Shown: piece by piece, positions 42,379 to 51,905 of the stretch | How positions within the stretch are numbered: the stretch's first letter is position 1 | Layout: every line of letters starts with the position of its first letter | NCBI GenBank assembly: GCA_020633975.1 | Contig: JACKCR010000002.1 | Location: 2,728,001 to 2,792,000 of the forward strand | DNA: 64,000 bases | DNA from: Candidatus Eiseniibacteriota bacterium | GTDB lineage: Bacteria; Eisenbacteria; RBG-16-71-46; CAIMUX01 | Direction: 5' to 3' | Program-made: the position numbers and the translations under genes | The notes under the pieces: generated by a model | What the model was told of the DNA's origin: nothing | The model's database searches: none | What the model saw: the letters and a program-made list of their open reading frames with translations, nothing else

Positions 42379-45300
42379 CTACCTCAGCACGGTCGCTTTC
42401 TTGCTGAAGCTCCGCCCGTTCGCCTGCAGCTGCGTCCAGTAGATACCGCTCGACAGTGGGTTGCCCGCCTCGTCCAGACCATCCCATGTGACCTCGTGCG
42501 ACCCTGCTTCGAGTTCACCCTGAACGAGGCTACGGACTCGGCGCCCGGCAACGTCGAACACGGTCAGCTCGACCGGGCCGCTCCGAGAGAGTGCAAAACG
42601 GATCGTCGTCCGCGGGTTGAACGGATTCGGCGCATTCTGGAAGAGCTGCGTTCGTGCTGGGACCGCCCATGGCCCATCTTCGACCGCATCGGGACGGATA
42701 CAGAAGTCGTCCGTGAGCCAGTCGATGTCGCCGTAGTCGACCTCGTAGATCCACTCCATTGCGGCGGCGAGCTCGTTGAACGCACCTGCTGTGATCTTCT
42801 CGAACGAAGACACACAACGTTCTGTGTCCCCAGGCTCATAGGCAGCTACGTGGTGCCACGAGATACCGTCGACGACCGTGCGGTAGTTCTCGAGGTAGAT
42901 TCCGCCACCACCATCCAGTTCGATCTTCTCGTTCACCACCTGGGCGTAGGCCGTCTCGGTCATCGAGTCACGATCGAGATAGATGCGGTTCCCCGTGCCG
43001 GTGCCGGTAGTCCCAAGTACGTCGAACCGGTACGAGTCCGGGCACCAGTTGCCGTAGGCGTCATACTCGTAGTCGGATGCCGAGTTCTCTGTGCCGTAGA
43101 TGCTGCCGAGGTCGGACCGCTCTTCGACGCCGACGCAGTAGTCTGTGTTCCCGCTGAATGCGCTGTAGGAGTCGTCGATCAGTTCGGCTCCCAGCCTCGC
43201 TAGCAAGGACGAAGCCTCGGATTCCATGGTGTGAGCGATTCCGTCCCCGTTGGCAATGAACCCCTGGCGCTTCGGCCCCCCGTCACAGAGCGTTGCGGTG
43301 AGCCAGTCGGAGAACATCGCATAGTCCTCCGGCCACATGATCAGGCTCGTGTTGCTCGCGCCTGTACTCAGCACGATTCCGCGATATCCGAGGAGCTGTA
43401 AGAGGGTGCACCCGTTGGTGTACGATGGGTCGGTCCGAGCCATCGGAGCCTTCCAACCCGAGCTCGCATCCAGGTAGTCGTAGCGATCGTAGTCGAAGCC
43501 GAGCGAGTCCAACGCCGCCGTGAAGAACGGCTGGGCGCCGGCATTGTAGGCATCGATGTAGAGCAGTGACGGGTACCGTCCAATCCCTCCGTCCTCACGC
43601 CAACTGGGCAGGATCTCGAACTCACTGAAGAATCCTCCCGACGTGTCTGGGAGGACGAACTTCTCGCCTGGGGTTAGCTTGTAGTTGGAGGTGAGGAAGT
43701 ACTCGATCTGCGTGCCCGGAAAGAGGACATCGTCCTGGATGATCTCTACTCCGTCACTGAGTTCGGGACCGGACCGTCCCCAGGCCGCCCAGTCTTCCTC
43801 CTTCAGGTAGCTTGCGAACTTGTTCTTGAATGCGAGTGTCCCCTGCTGGGAGGAGTCCATCGATGCGAACGCGAACTCGCCAGCCTCGATGTCCACACCG
43901 GTCGCCCCGTTTGCCTGGTCCCGCCACTCGAAGTACCGATCTCCTGCTGCGAATCCAGTCCTGGCGACTCGGAACCAGAGATGAGACTCCCACGCGTTCT
44001 CCGCAGTGGTGACCACCGGGCCGCCAACCATCAGCGAGTCCATGAGGATGATCGGGGCGGTGTTCGCGAAGTTGAGGTTGCGGGTCACGTCCGCGCGCCC
44101 CGGGATGTCCGGCCAGTTGAGGTCCCCTTGGCTGAAGCCGTCCTGGAACCGCAGGCCGTTGTCGACCGCAATGGAAGGAGCATCGGGGTTCCGCGTGAAG
44201 CAGATCCGGACGTTGTCGATGATCGGGGTGAAGTTCGTCATCCCCGTGCACTGATCCGGCGGAATCCCGAAGGCGTCGCACGAGGCGTAGAGTTCGAACA
44301 CGAACCGGACCTGTTCCGCGTCCGAAGGCACTGGGACATCCGTGGCGGAGAGGTTGGCCCGGTTCGCGCTGCAGACCGGATCCTCACCCACGAAGAAGTA
44401 CGTGCTCTGACCGACTCGATCCGACCAGACCACCTCGCCGGTGACCTCGCACGTGTACGGGAAGTAGAGCGCACCCGGACGGTAGAAGACACCGTTGGCG
44501 CGCGGCATTTGGGAGTACTGGTCCCAGTCGACATGGATATCGAGGAGGGAGCCTCCGGGGAGCGTACTGGGAACGTCGTTCAGCATGTCGACAGGAGGCG
44601 AGATCGCGTAGATATGCTGGCCGTAGGGGTGATACCCGTCACCCGGCGTACCCGCATGCATCTCGAGAACCATTCCATCGAGTTTGCACTCACACGCGTC
44701 CTCGATCACGTAGCTGGAGAGCGCCTCTACCCCGAGGAATGTCCCCACCGGTGGACAAACGTCGGGCGTCCATCCCTGGAGATCGGCGTCGAAGTCGTAA
44801 GAGTTCGCACCGATCTGGACTTCGTCGAAGCCGGCTGCACCATAGCTGGTGGTGTAGAAACCGTCCTCATCCGACCAAGACCCGTCCGAGGTGACCTCGA
44901 AGACGATCCGATACTGCGTCTCGCCTTGGAAGTCCGCTTCCACCAAGATGTCGCTGTCAGAGATCCCCGGAGGCGGCGAGGTCGGGTGATCCGCAGCGAG
45001 ACCGATCAGCCCAGTGTACTCACGCAAGTCCACGCGCGTCTCGGAGGGAAGGAGTTCGAGATAGACGCGGGTGTAGTCGAACTCCTCTTCCGTTTCGTTG
45101 AAGTGCGTCCAGCTGACGGAGACGTCCCCAGCACCGGAATAGGTCAGAGTGGGACCGACGAGACGCTGGCACCAATCGTTGCCGTAGCCGATCCCGAAGT
45201 CCCAGCAGAGCTCGCGCGCTTCTGTGCCGAAGACGCCGAACCAGGCCGAGCCGGTTCCGGCAAGCACGGGCGCGGGCACGTCGTTGTACGGGTCTGCGTC

Positions 45301-45630
45301 CCAGGCTGCCGCCGTGATCTGCCGGGAGTGGGTCGCCGTCTGCGCGGTCACATCGATGGCCTCCCAACCCTGGAGCCCATCGAAGGTCCAGACTCCGCCG
45401 GGAATCGCGAAGCCGTCACCATCGACGTCGCCGAAACAAAGGGTGTCGCCGGCGGCGCGGGATTGGGTGCCGAGATAGGCTCCATGGGGCCTGTCACTCA
45501 GCTCCCGCAGCGTCGGAGCGACGTCGTAGTCGAAGATCTGAGAACTGTTGGCCTCTACTTTGGATGGCGATAGCAGGGCGAATCCCAAGACGACGGAGGC
45601 GAGGAACGGGAAGGCTGGAGATGTTGACAT
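42379..45630 (-). CDS. Large secreted protein with FlgD-type tail, paralogue A
   Basis: This 1083-residue extracellular protein is the downstream member (in transcription order) of a tandem pair. A signal peptide (PFLASVVLGFALLSPSKVEA) is followed by SQIFDYDVAPTLRELSDRPH. The first ~480 residues contain beta-sandwich-like segments with several Cys (FDYTRVYLELLPSETRVDL; RIVFEVTSDGSWSDEDGFYT). Residues ~690-830 look like a Rossmann-type GATase/ThuA-like region (SLLYIDAYNAGAQPFFTAAL; LQLLGYRGIVLSTGAS; MFSDWLTATL; QGFIANGDGI). The tail is FlgD-like (NAPNPFNPRTTIRFALSRSG; WDGLDEAGNPLSSGIYWTQL). No protease or glycosidase motif was recognised, so the function is unknown. GGAGGG before 45630 fixes the start. 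It is convergent with the GGDEF-EAL gene, 39 bases apart. Confidence 0.88.
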   Translation of the reverse strand: MSTSPAFPFLASVVLGFALLSPSKVEANSSQIFDYDVAPTLRELSDRPHGAYLGTQSRAAGDTLCFGDVDGDGFAIPGGVWTFDGLQGWEAIDVTAQTATHSRQITAAAWDADPYNDVPAPVLAGTGSAWFGVFGTEARELCWDFGIGYGNDWCQRLVGPTLTYSGAGDVSVSWTHFNETEEEFDYTRVYLELLPSETRVDLREYTGLIGLAADHPTSPPPGISDSDILVEADFQGETQYRIVFEVTSDGSWSDEDGFYTTSYGAAGFDEVQIGANSYDFDADLQGWTPDVCPPVGTFLGVEALSSYVIEDACECKLDGMVLEMHAGTPGDGYHPYGQHIYAISPPVDMLNDVPSTLPGGSLLDIHVDWDQYSQMPRANGVFYRPGALYFPYTCEVTGEVVWSDRVGQSTYFFVGEDPVCSANRANLSATDVPVPSDAEQVRFVFELYASCDAFGIPPDQCTGMTNFTPIIDNVRICFTRNPDAPSIAVDNGLRFQDGFSQGDLNWPDIPGRADVTRNLNFANTAPIILMDSLMVGGPVVTTAENAWESHLWFRVARTGFAAGDRYFEWRDQANGATGVDIEAGEFAFASMDSSQQGTLAFKNKFASYLKEEDWAAWGRSGPELSDGVEIIQDDVLFPGTQIEYFLTSNYKLTPGEKFVLPDTSGGFFSEFEILPSWREDGGIGRYPSLLYIDAYNAGAQPFFTAALDSLGFDYDRYDYLDASSGWKAPMARTDPSYTNGCTLLQLLGYRGIVLSTGASNTSLIMWPEDYAMFSDWLTATLCDGGPKRQGFIANGDGIAHTMESEASSLLARLGAELIDDSYSAFSGNTDYCVGVEERSDLGSIYGTENSASDYEYDAYGNWCPDSYRFDVLGTTGTGTGNRIYLDRDSMTETAYAQVVNEKIELDGGGGIYLENYRTVVDGISWHHVAAYEPGDTERCVSSFEKITAGAFNELAAAMEWIYEVDYGDIDWLTDDFCIRPDAVEDGPWAVPARTQLFQNAPNPFNPRTTIRFALSRSGPVELTVFDVAGRRVRSLVQGELEAGSHEVTWDGLDEAGNPLSSGIYWTQLQANGRSFSKKATVLR

Positions 45631-45681
45631 AGCTCCCTCCACGATAGAATCCAAGAAGCATGCAGCCCAAGCGACATGCAG

Positions 45682-45714
45682 ACGAGAAGCGGGGGGACGA
45701 GGGAGTGGGGACCT
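45682..45714 (-). repeat. 33-bp identical block upstream of both paralogues
   Basis: The 33 bases at 45682-45714 are identical to 49148-49180 (they include gcggggggacgagggagtg). Each copy lies at the same distance, 52 bases, upstream of its paralogue's ATG. Surrounding bases have diverged more, so the block may be a conserved promoter or 5' untranslated element. Confidence 0.85.
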
Positions 45715-45845
45715 CAGGTCGATCTAGCTACTGTCTATCGTACCACCTGCGCGACAGAAACGAGCATACCGAACTCCCCCAGCGAGGAGTTCGTGGGACA
45801 CGCCGATGACACCGCAGGACGACTCCGCAGCTGGGGTCAGTGGCC

Positions 45846-48800
45846 CTACCTCAGCACGGTCGCCTTCTTGCTGAAGCTCCGCCCATTCGCCTGCAGCTGC
45901 GTCCAGTAGATACCGCTCGAGAGCGGATGGCCCGCCTCGTCCAGGCCATCCCAGATGACCTCGTGCGACCCCGCTTCGAGCTCGCCGTGAACGAGGCTAC
46001 GGACTCGGCGCCCGGCGACGTCGAACACGGTCAGTTCGACCGGGCCGCTCCGAGAGAGTGCGAACCGGATCGTCGTCCGCGGATTGAACGGGTTCGGCGC
46101 ATTCTGGAAGAGCTGCGTTCGCGCCGGAGCCGCCCATGGGCCCTCTTCGACCGCGTCGGGGCGGATACAGAAGTCGTCCGTGAGCCAGTCGATGTCGCCA
46201 TAGTCGACTTCGTAGATCCACTCCATTGCCGCGGCGAGCTCGTTGAACGCACCCGCCTGGATCTTCTCGAACGACGAGACACAGCGCTCCGTGTCACCAG
46301 GCTCGTAGGCCGTCAAGTGGTGCCACGAGATTCCGTCGATCACCGTGCGGTAGTTCTCGAGGTAGATTCCACCGCCGCCATCTAGTTCGATCTTCTCGTT
46401 CACCACCTGGGCGTAGGCCGTCTCGGTCATCGAGTCTCGGTCGAGATAGACGCGATTCCCCGTGCCGGTGCCGGCCGCGCCGAGCACGTCGAACTGGTAC
46501 GAGTCGGGGCACCAGTTCCCGTACGCGTCGTACTCGTAGTTCGAATCCGAGTTCTCCGTACCATAGGCACTTCCTAGGTCGGACCGCTCTTCGACGCCCA
46601 CGCAGTGGTCCGTGTTCCCACTGAACGCGCTGTAGGAGTCGTCGATCAGGCTAGCCCCCATCCTCACGAGCAGCGTCGGAGCCAGCGCTCCCATGTTGAG
46701 AGCGATCCCGTCTCCGTTTGCGATGAACCCCTGGCGCTTGCTCCCTCCGTCGCACAAAGTCGCGGTGAGCCAGTCGGAGAACATCGCATAGTCCTCCGGC
46801 CACATGATCTGGGAGACGTTCGATGCCCCCGTGCTGAGCAGGATCCCTCGATAGCCGAGCAGCTGCAGGAGTGTGCAGCCGTTGGTGTACGACGGGTCCG
46901 TCCGGGCCATCGGCGTCTTCCAACCCGACGTCGCATCCAGATAGTCGTACCGGTCGTAGTCGAAGCCGAGCGAGTCCAAGGCGGCGTTGAAGAACACCTC
47001 GGCGCCGTGGTTGTTGGCGTCGATGTAGAGCAGTGACGGGTACCGTCCGATTCCACCGTCCTCACGCCAACTGGGTAGGATCTCGAACTCTCGGAAGAAT
47101 CCTCCCGAGGTGTCCGGTAGGAAGAACTTCTCACCCGGGGTGAGCTTGAAGTTCGAGGTGAGGAAGTACTCGATCTTGGTGCCCGGGAAGAGCACATCGT
47201 CCTGAATGATCTCTACTCCGTCCCTGAGCTCGGGACCGGACCGTCCCCAAGCCGCCCAGTCTTCCTCTTTCAGATACGACGCGAACTTGTTCTTGAATGC
47301 GTTCGTCCCCTGCTGACACGAGTCCATCGATGCGTATGCGAACTCGCCAGCCTCGATGTCGACGCCGGTAGCCGTGTTCGCTTGGTCCCGCCACTCGAAG
47401 TACCGATCTCCCGCGCCGTATCCCCTCCTGGCGACTCGGAACCAGAGATGAGACTCCCACGCGTTCTCGACACTGGTCACCACGGGACCTCCGAGCGCAA
47501 GCGAGTCCGCGAGGATAAAGGGAGTCGTGTTCCCGAAGTTGAGGTTGCGAATCACGTCCGCCCGTCCCGGGACGTCCGGCCAGTTGACCTCACCCTGACA
47601 GAACCCATCCTGGAAGTTCAGGCCGTTGTCGATCGCAACGGAAGGCGCCTCGGAAACCCGCGTGAAGCAGATCCGGACATTGTCGATGATCGGGGTGATG
47701 TTCGTGATCCCCGTGCAATGGTCCGGCGGAATTCCGAACGCGTCGCACGAGGCGTAGAGCTCGTACACGAATCGGACCTGTTCCGCGTCGGAAGGCACCG
47801 GCACATCCGTTGTGGAGAGATTGGCCCGATACAGTTGGCAGACCGGGTCCTCGCCCTGGAAGAAGAAGGTCTCCTGTCCGACACGATCCGACCAGCCCAC
47901 CTCCCCCGTGACCTCGCACGTGTAGGGGAAGTAGATCGCACCCGGGCGGTAGAACACGCCGTTTGTCCGGGGCATCACGGAGTACTGGTCCCAATCGACA
48001 TGGATGTCGATGAGGGAGTTCCCGGGGAGTGCGCCTTGAACGTCGTTCAGTATGTCGACCGGTGGCGAGATCGCGTAGACGTGCTGACCGTACGGGTGGT
48101 AGCCGTCACTCGGACTGCCCGCGTGCATTTCGAGGACCATTCCCTCGAGCTCGCACCGACACGCGTCTTCGATCACGTAGTTGGAGAGCGCCTCTATCCC
48201 GAGGAGGGTGCCGATCGGCGCACACTCCTCGGGCGTCCAGCCCTGGAGATCCGTATCGAAGTCGTAGGAGTTCGCCCCGATCTGGACATCGTCGAACCCC
48301 GCGGCACCGTAGCTCGTGGTGTAGAGACCGTCCTCGTCCGACCAGGTCCTGTCCGACGTGACCTCGAAGACGATCCGGTACTGTGTCTCGCCCTGAAAGT
48401 CCAGTTCGGTGAGCAGGTCGCTGTCGGCAAGGCCCGGAGGCGGCGAAGTGGGGTGATCCACAGCGAGCCCGATCAGCCCGCTGTACTCACGCAGGTCCAT
48501 GCGCGTCTCGGAGGGAAGGAGTTCGAGGTAGACACGGGCGTAGTCGAAGTCCTCTTCCGTTTCGTTGAAATGAGTCCAACTGACGGAGACGTTCCCGGTG
48601 CCGGGATACGCCAGGGTGGGACCGACGAGACACTGGCACCAGTTGTTGCCATAGCCGAGCCCGGCACTCCAGCAGAGTTCGCGAGCTTCCGTCCCGAAGA
48701 CCCCGAACCACGCCGAGCCGGTTCCGGAAAGAACAGGCGCGGGCACGTCGTTGTACGGGTCCGCATTCCAGGCCGCTTCCGTGATCTGTCGGGCGTAGGC

Positions 48801-49097
48801 CGATGTCTGCGCCGTCAGATCGACTCCCTCCCAGCCCTGGAGTCCGTCGAACGTCCAGACTCCGCCAGGGATCGCAAAGCCGTCACCGTCGACGTCGCCG
48901 AAGCAGAGAGTGTCGCCGTCGGCCCGGGTTTGGGAGCCGAGATACGCTCCGTGAGACTGGTCACCCAACTCACCCAAGGTCGGAGCGACGTCGTAGTCGA
49001 AGATCTGGGTGCGTTTCGCCGCCACATCGGCAGGCACGAGAAGAACGAATCCCAATGCAATGGAAGCGAGGAGCGGGAAGGCTGGAGATGATGACAT
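45846..49097 (-). CDS. Large secreted protein with FlgD-type tail, paralogue B
   Basis: This 1083-residue protein is the same length as paralogue A and very similar throughout (85-90% by eye, not counted), so the pair is a recent tandem duplication. It has a signal peptide (PLLASIALGFVLLVPADVAA), RTQIFDYDVAPTLGELGDQS, the same beta-sandwich front, the same Rossmann-like centre (SLLYIDANNHGAEVFFNAAL) and a nearly identical FlgD-like tail (RSLVHGELEAGSHEVIWDG). Differences cluster in surface-like short stretches, such as DACRCELEG for DACECKLDG. The frame is open upstream to 49295, but the ATG at 49097 follows GGAGGG and starts the signal peptide. The region between the two genes (45631-45845) repeats the upstream region of this copy, so the duplication included its promoter. 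Confidence 0.88.
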   Translation of the reverse strand: MSSSPAFPLLASIALGFVLLVPADVAAKRTQIFDYDVAPTLGELGDQSHGAYLGSQTRADGDTLCFGDVDGDGFAIPGGVWTFDGLQGWEGVDLTAQTSAYARQITEAAWNADPYNDVPAPVLSGTGSAWFGVFGTEARELCWSAGLGYGNNWCQCLVGPTLAYPGTGNVSVSWTHFNETEEDFDYARVYLELLPSETRMDLREYSGLIGLAVDHPTSPPPGLADSDLLTELDFQGETQYRIVFEVTSDRTWSDEDGLYTTSYGAAGFDDVQIGANSYDFDTDLQGWTPEECAPIGTLLGIEALSNYVIEDACRCELEGMVLEMHAGSPSDGYHPYGQHVYAISPPVDILNDVQGALPGNSLIDIHVDWDQYSVMPRTNGVFYRPGAIYFPYTCEVTGEVGWSDRVGQETFFFQGEDPVCQLYRANLSTTDVPVPSDAEQVRFVYELYASCDAFGIPPDHCTGITNITPIIDNVRICFTRVSEAPSVAIDNGLNFQDGFCQGEVNWPDVPGRADVIRNLNFGNTTPFILADSLALGGPVVTSVENAWESHLWFRVARRGYGAGDRYFEWRDQANTATGVDIEAGEFAYASMDSCQQGTNAFKNKFASYLKEEDWAAWGRSGPELRDGVEIIQDDVLFPGTKIEYFLTSNFKLTPGEKFFLPDTSGGFFREFEILPSWREDGGIGRYPSLLYIDANNHGAEVFFNAALDSLGFDYDRYDYLDATSGWKTPMARTDPSYTNGCTLLQLLGYRGILLSTGASNVSQIMWPEDYAMFSDWLTATLCDGGSKRQGFIANGDGIALNMGALAPTLLVRMGASLIDDSYSAFSGNTDHCVGVEERSDLGSAYGTENSDSNYEYDAYGNWCPDSYQFDVLGAAGTGTGNRVYLDRDSMTETAYAQVVNEKIELDGGGGIYLENYRTVIDGISWHHLTAYEPGDTERCVSSFEKIQAGAFNELAAAMEWIYEVDYGDIDWLTDDFCIRPDAVEEGPWAAPARTQLFQNAPNPFNPRTTIRFALSRSGPVELTVFDVAGRRVRSLVHGELEAGSHEVIWDGLDEAGHPLSSGIYWTQLQANGRSFSKKATVLR

Positions 49098-49436
49098 GGC
49101 TCCCTCCACGGTAGAACACAGGATGCGCGCAGCCCAACGGCATACGAACGAGAAGCGGGGGGACGAGGGAGTGGGGACCTCCGGCAATGCCAACACCGGA
49201 TAGAGTACCATCTGTACGATTGAGACGGACAGTCCAAATATCAACGCCAGCCTGGGTTCACACCCGTTTGTTCGTGTGATCAAGTACCGTTCCACGGAGG
49301 CGTACGCGTTTTCACCGACCTTGGTCGGGTGATGAACGCAACCACGTTGCGTGTCTGCGGCGCAACCACGACCATGTCCTCGTAGCCGGGAGCCATAGGG
49401 GCCTCACGCGCATGTCGCGGCCGAATGGATGTTGGA

Positions 49437-49550
49437 TTCCATCTCGGCAGTCATCGCGGTGACCGCATTGACATTCGGTTCCATCTCGGCAGTCATCGCG
49501 GTGACCGCGTAGACATTCGGCTCCATCGCGGCAGTGATCGCGGTGACCAC
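49437..49550. repeat. 42-bp tandem repeats (2.7 copies)
   Basis: Two nearly identical 42-bp units (49437-49478 and 49479-49520, first 20 bases ttccatctcggcagtcatcg) are followed by a partial third (49521-49550). The period is a multiple of three and the frames stay open, giving 14-residue repeats on either strand, but no gene context supports translation. Confidence 0.85.
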
Positions 49551-50111
49551 GTGGAAGCCCTGTTCCGCAGCAACGGTCATCGGCGATGTAGTACCGATGC
49601 AAACCGCCGCCGCAGGACTTCATCAGGCGAACTCGGCCGATGAAACGGGAACGGCACACCATCCACGGTCGCGGAGTCCGCGCGCGGATCGACACTGCAT
49701 GTGGTCCAACGTGGAGAACCGTGGATGCAACCGACCTCCCACGTGTCCGGCACGATGAAAGCTGCGCGTGAATGGATCGAACCGCGGCTCATGGTGGTTG
49801 CGGACGTGCATGAAAACCGACGGTCGCCGATCCGGCATGGTGCACGGCAATGCAAACCGAGAGGACAGGGCTTCACGGTCGATGACTTCGTGGGGAAGGG
49901 CGCTCCCTCGGACATCCACAGGCCAGACAGGACCCCAGTTCGGAATCTCCATGAACTCGGCCCTCGGGGCTCATAGGAAGTCTGAACTCGGCCCGGACCG
50001 ACCCGTCCCGGCCGCAAGAATCGTGAGTTACCCCGCAGCCTCGTGTTTGTGCGTAGCGGCCGAACCCGTAGCCTTCTGAGTACTAATTGGGTTCGGATTC
50101 AGGGATCTATG

Positions 50112-50143
50112 GCGCCGGTGGGGATCTGCCTCCTCACCGGCGC
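50112..50143 (+). promoter_or_regulatory. Strong hairpin in the haloperoxidase leader
   Basis: GCGCCGGTGGGGA (50112-50124) pairs with TCCTCACCGGCGC (50131-50143), 12 Watson-Crick pairs and one wobble, around a 6-nt loop. It ends 29 bases before the ATG at 50173. It could terminate upstream transcription or act as a leader structure. Confidence 0.6.
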
Positions 50144-50172
50144 TGTCATTCCAGACCCGGGGGGGGAATCGA

Positions 50173-51690
50173 ATGTTGCGTGGTCTCGGGCGCTCCTGGC
50201 GCTCCGTTCTCGTCTTGCTGTCTTCCGCGGTACTCGTCAGCTGCTCGGATGACGACAGCCCGGTGACGCCAACTCCAACCGATCCATACCCCGTACCCGA
50301 AGGCGAGAACGTCGTCGTCCAGTGGAACTCTGCGGCGCTCCAGGCCATCCGCGACGCGAAGCCGGGGCCACCCCAGGCCGCACGCTCGCTCGCGGTCGTC
50401 CACACGGCCATCTACGACGCCTGGGCTGCGTATGACCCAGTCGCTGTTGGAACACGGTACGTCGACGCTCTTCGCAGACCGGCCGAGGAGCGCACCGAAG
50501 GACGCAAGGCCGCCGCGATCAGCTTTGCGGCGTTTCGGGCACTCTCCGACCAGTTCCCATCGAGGACGGAAGACTTCGCGGCCCTCATGGAGTCGCTCGG
50601 CTACGATTCCGACGACGCAACGATCGACCGGACGCGTCCGGAAGGGATCGGGAACGTCGCCGCGGCCGCCGTTCTCGCCTTCCGGCATGGCGACGGTTCC
50701 AACCAGCTCGGAACCCTCTCCAACGGAGTGCCGTACGGCGACTACACGGGCTACGCTCCGAAGAACCCGCCGATCCGCGTGACCGAGCCGTCGGACCTGG
50801 AGGACATGCCGTTCCCGGAATCCTGGCAGCCGCTCATCTTCACGAACCAGGCCGGTCAGGAAGTGACACCTTCCTTCATCGCGCCGCACTGGTGGAACGT
50901 CGTGCCGTTCGCGATGACCAGCCCGTCCCAGTTCCGTCCGGTGCCGCCATCGCCCGTCGACAGCGAGAAGTTCCGGCGGGACGTGAACCAACTCATCGAG
51001 ATGAGCGCGAACCTGACGGACGAGCAGAAATGCATCGCGGAGTACTGGGCCGACGGTCCGAACTCGGAACTTCCGCCCGGACACTTCGACCTCTTCGGTC
51101 AGTTCGTCTCAGAGCGTGACGACCACACCCTCGACGATGACGCGAAGATGTTCTTCGCCCTGACGAATGCGGTCTTCGACGCAGGCATCGCAGCGTGGGA
51201 TGCGAAGCGGTACTACGACTACTGCAGGCCGGTGAGCGCGATCCGGTACATGTATCACGGTCAGACCATCCGCGCGTGGGCCGGTGCAGGACTCGGCACG
51301 CAGGACATCCCCGGCGAGATGTGGAAGCCCTACCAGCCCGACTACTTCCCCACTCCGCCGTTTCCCGAGTACGTCTCCGGCCACAGCACGTTCAGCGCTG
51401 CGGCGGCAGAAGTGCTGCGCTCGTTCACTGGTAGTGACCAACTCGGATTCCAAGCGCATTTCCCCGCCGGCTCGCTCCGGGCGGAGCCGGGTGTCGCGCC
51501 GTCCGTCGACGTCACCCTCCAGCTCGATACCTTCACGGACGCCGCGGCCCAGGCGGGAATCTCTCGCCGGTACGGCGGAATCCACTTCGAGGAAGGCGAT
51601 CTCCGGGCGAGGGAAATGGGACGGAACTGCGGAGTGGCGGCCTGGCACAAGGCACAGTCCTACTTCGACGGCACGGCCACGCGGCCGTAG
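50173..51690 (+). CDS. Vanadium-dependent haloperoxidase / PAP2-like lipoprotein
   Basis: This 505-residue lipoprotein (VLVSCSDDD, Cys at ~24) belongs to the vanadium chloroperoxidase/PAP2 family of secreted, mostly uncharacterised enzymes. The vanadate/phosphate-binding set is visible: AKRYYDYCRPVSAIR (Lys/Arg motif, ~345), FPEYVSGHSTFSAAAAE (SGHS motif, ~405) and SRRYGGIHFEEGD (RxxxGxH motif, ~470). The N-terminal helical half (PQAARSLAVVHTAIYDAWAA) matches the same family. All three active-site motifs are intact, so oxidation of halides or phosphatase activity is possible, and the sequence cannot separate these. The ATG at 50173 follows a G-rich stretch and a long hairpin. It stands alone, with palindromes just after its stop. 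Confidence 0.92.
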   Translation: MLRGLGRSWRSVLVLLSSAVLVSCSDDDSPVTPTPTDPYPVPEGENVVVQWNSAALQAIRDAKPGPPQAARSLAVVHTAIYDAWAAYDPVAVGTRYVDALRRPAEERTEGRKAAAISFAAFRALSDQFPSRTEDFAALMESLGYDSDDATIDRTRPEGIGNVAAAAVLAFRHGDGSNQLGTLSNGVPYGDYTGYAPKNPPIRVTEPSDLEDMPFPESWQPLIFTNQAGQEVTPSFIAPHWWNVVPFAMTSPSQFRPVPPSPVDSEKFRRDVNQLIEMSANLTDEQKCIAEYWADGPNSELPPGHFDLFGQFVSERDDHTLDDDAKMFFALTNAVFDAGIAAWDAKRYYDYCRPVSAIRYMYHGQTIRAWAGAGLGTQDIPGEMWKPYQPDYFPTPPFPEYVSGHSTFSAAAAEVLRSFTGSDQLGFQAHFPAGSLRAEPGVAPSVDVTLQLDTFTDAAAQAGISRRYGGIHFEEGDLRAREMGRNCGVAAWHKAQSYFDGTATRP

Positions 51691-51704
51691 AGGGAAGGGA
51701 CGGA

Positions 51705-51737
51705 TCGAACGTTCGCGAACGTTCGCGAACGCGTTCG
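51705..51737. repeat. Tandem 10-bp palindromes after the haloperoxidase gene
   Basis: GTTCGCGAAC, itself a perfect palindrome, occurs twice in a row (51711-51720 and 51721-51730), flanked by further GAACG/CGTTC halves. The run begins 15 bases after the stop and could act as a terminator or a protein-binding array. Confidence 0.8.
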
Positions 51738-51905
51738 TCCAACTCGAGAGTTCGGGCCAGGGCGACCGACGGCACATCCCGAAACCGACATAACGCACTG
51801 CCAATATAGCAGTTTCCGGCCACCTATCCCTGCCACGTCGATCCTGGCACGCCACTTGTCACATCGTCAGCACCCCCCTCCACATCGACAACCGTGGAGA
51901 CCAAC

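Larger units (their letters stand above)
49098..50172. other. 1.08-kb region without a supported gene, with hairpins and repeats
   Basis: No frame here shows a recognisable domain, signal peptide or ribosome site with a sensible start. It begins with the 5' region of paralogue B. CCGACC/GGTCGG (49315-49328) and ACGCAAC/GTTGCGT (49336-49352, 3-nt loop) are adjacent hairpins. Three 42-bp repeats follow at 49437, and a strong hairpin at 50108-50143 precedes the haloperoxidase gene. Short open frames at 49701-49976 (+) and 49577-50017 (-) overlap each other and look random. It could hold an RNA gene, but nothing identifies one. Confidence 0.6.

Noticed and set aside
47382-49091. Long antisense frame over paralogue B (and a similar one at 43981-45573 over paralogue A)
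   Set aside because: They reflect the same shadow of two similar genes, with no recognisable protein and no start signals.
49437-49550. CRISPR array
   Set aside because: The units are contiguous 42-bp copies with no spacers between, and no cas genes are near. It is a tandem repeat.
49701-49976. Small ORF of 91 codons before the haloperoxidase gene
   Set aside because: There is no ribosome site, no similarity and an overlapping open frame on the other strand. It is not supported as a gene.
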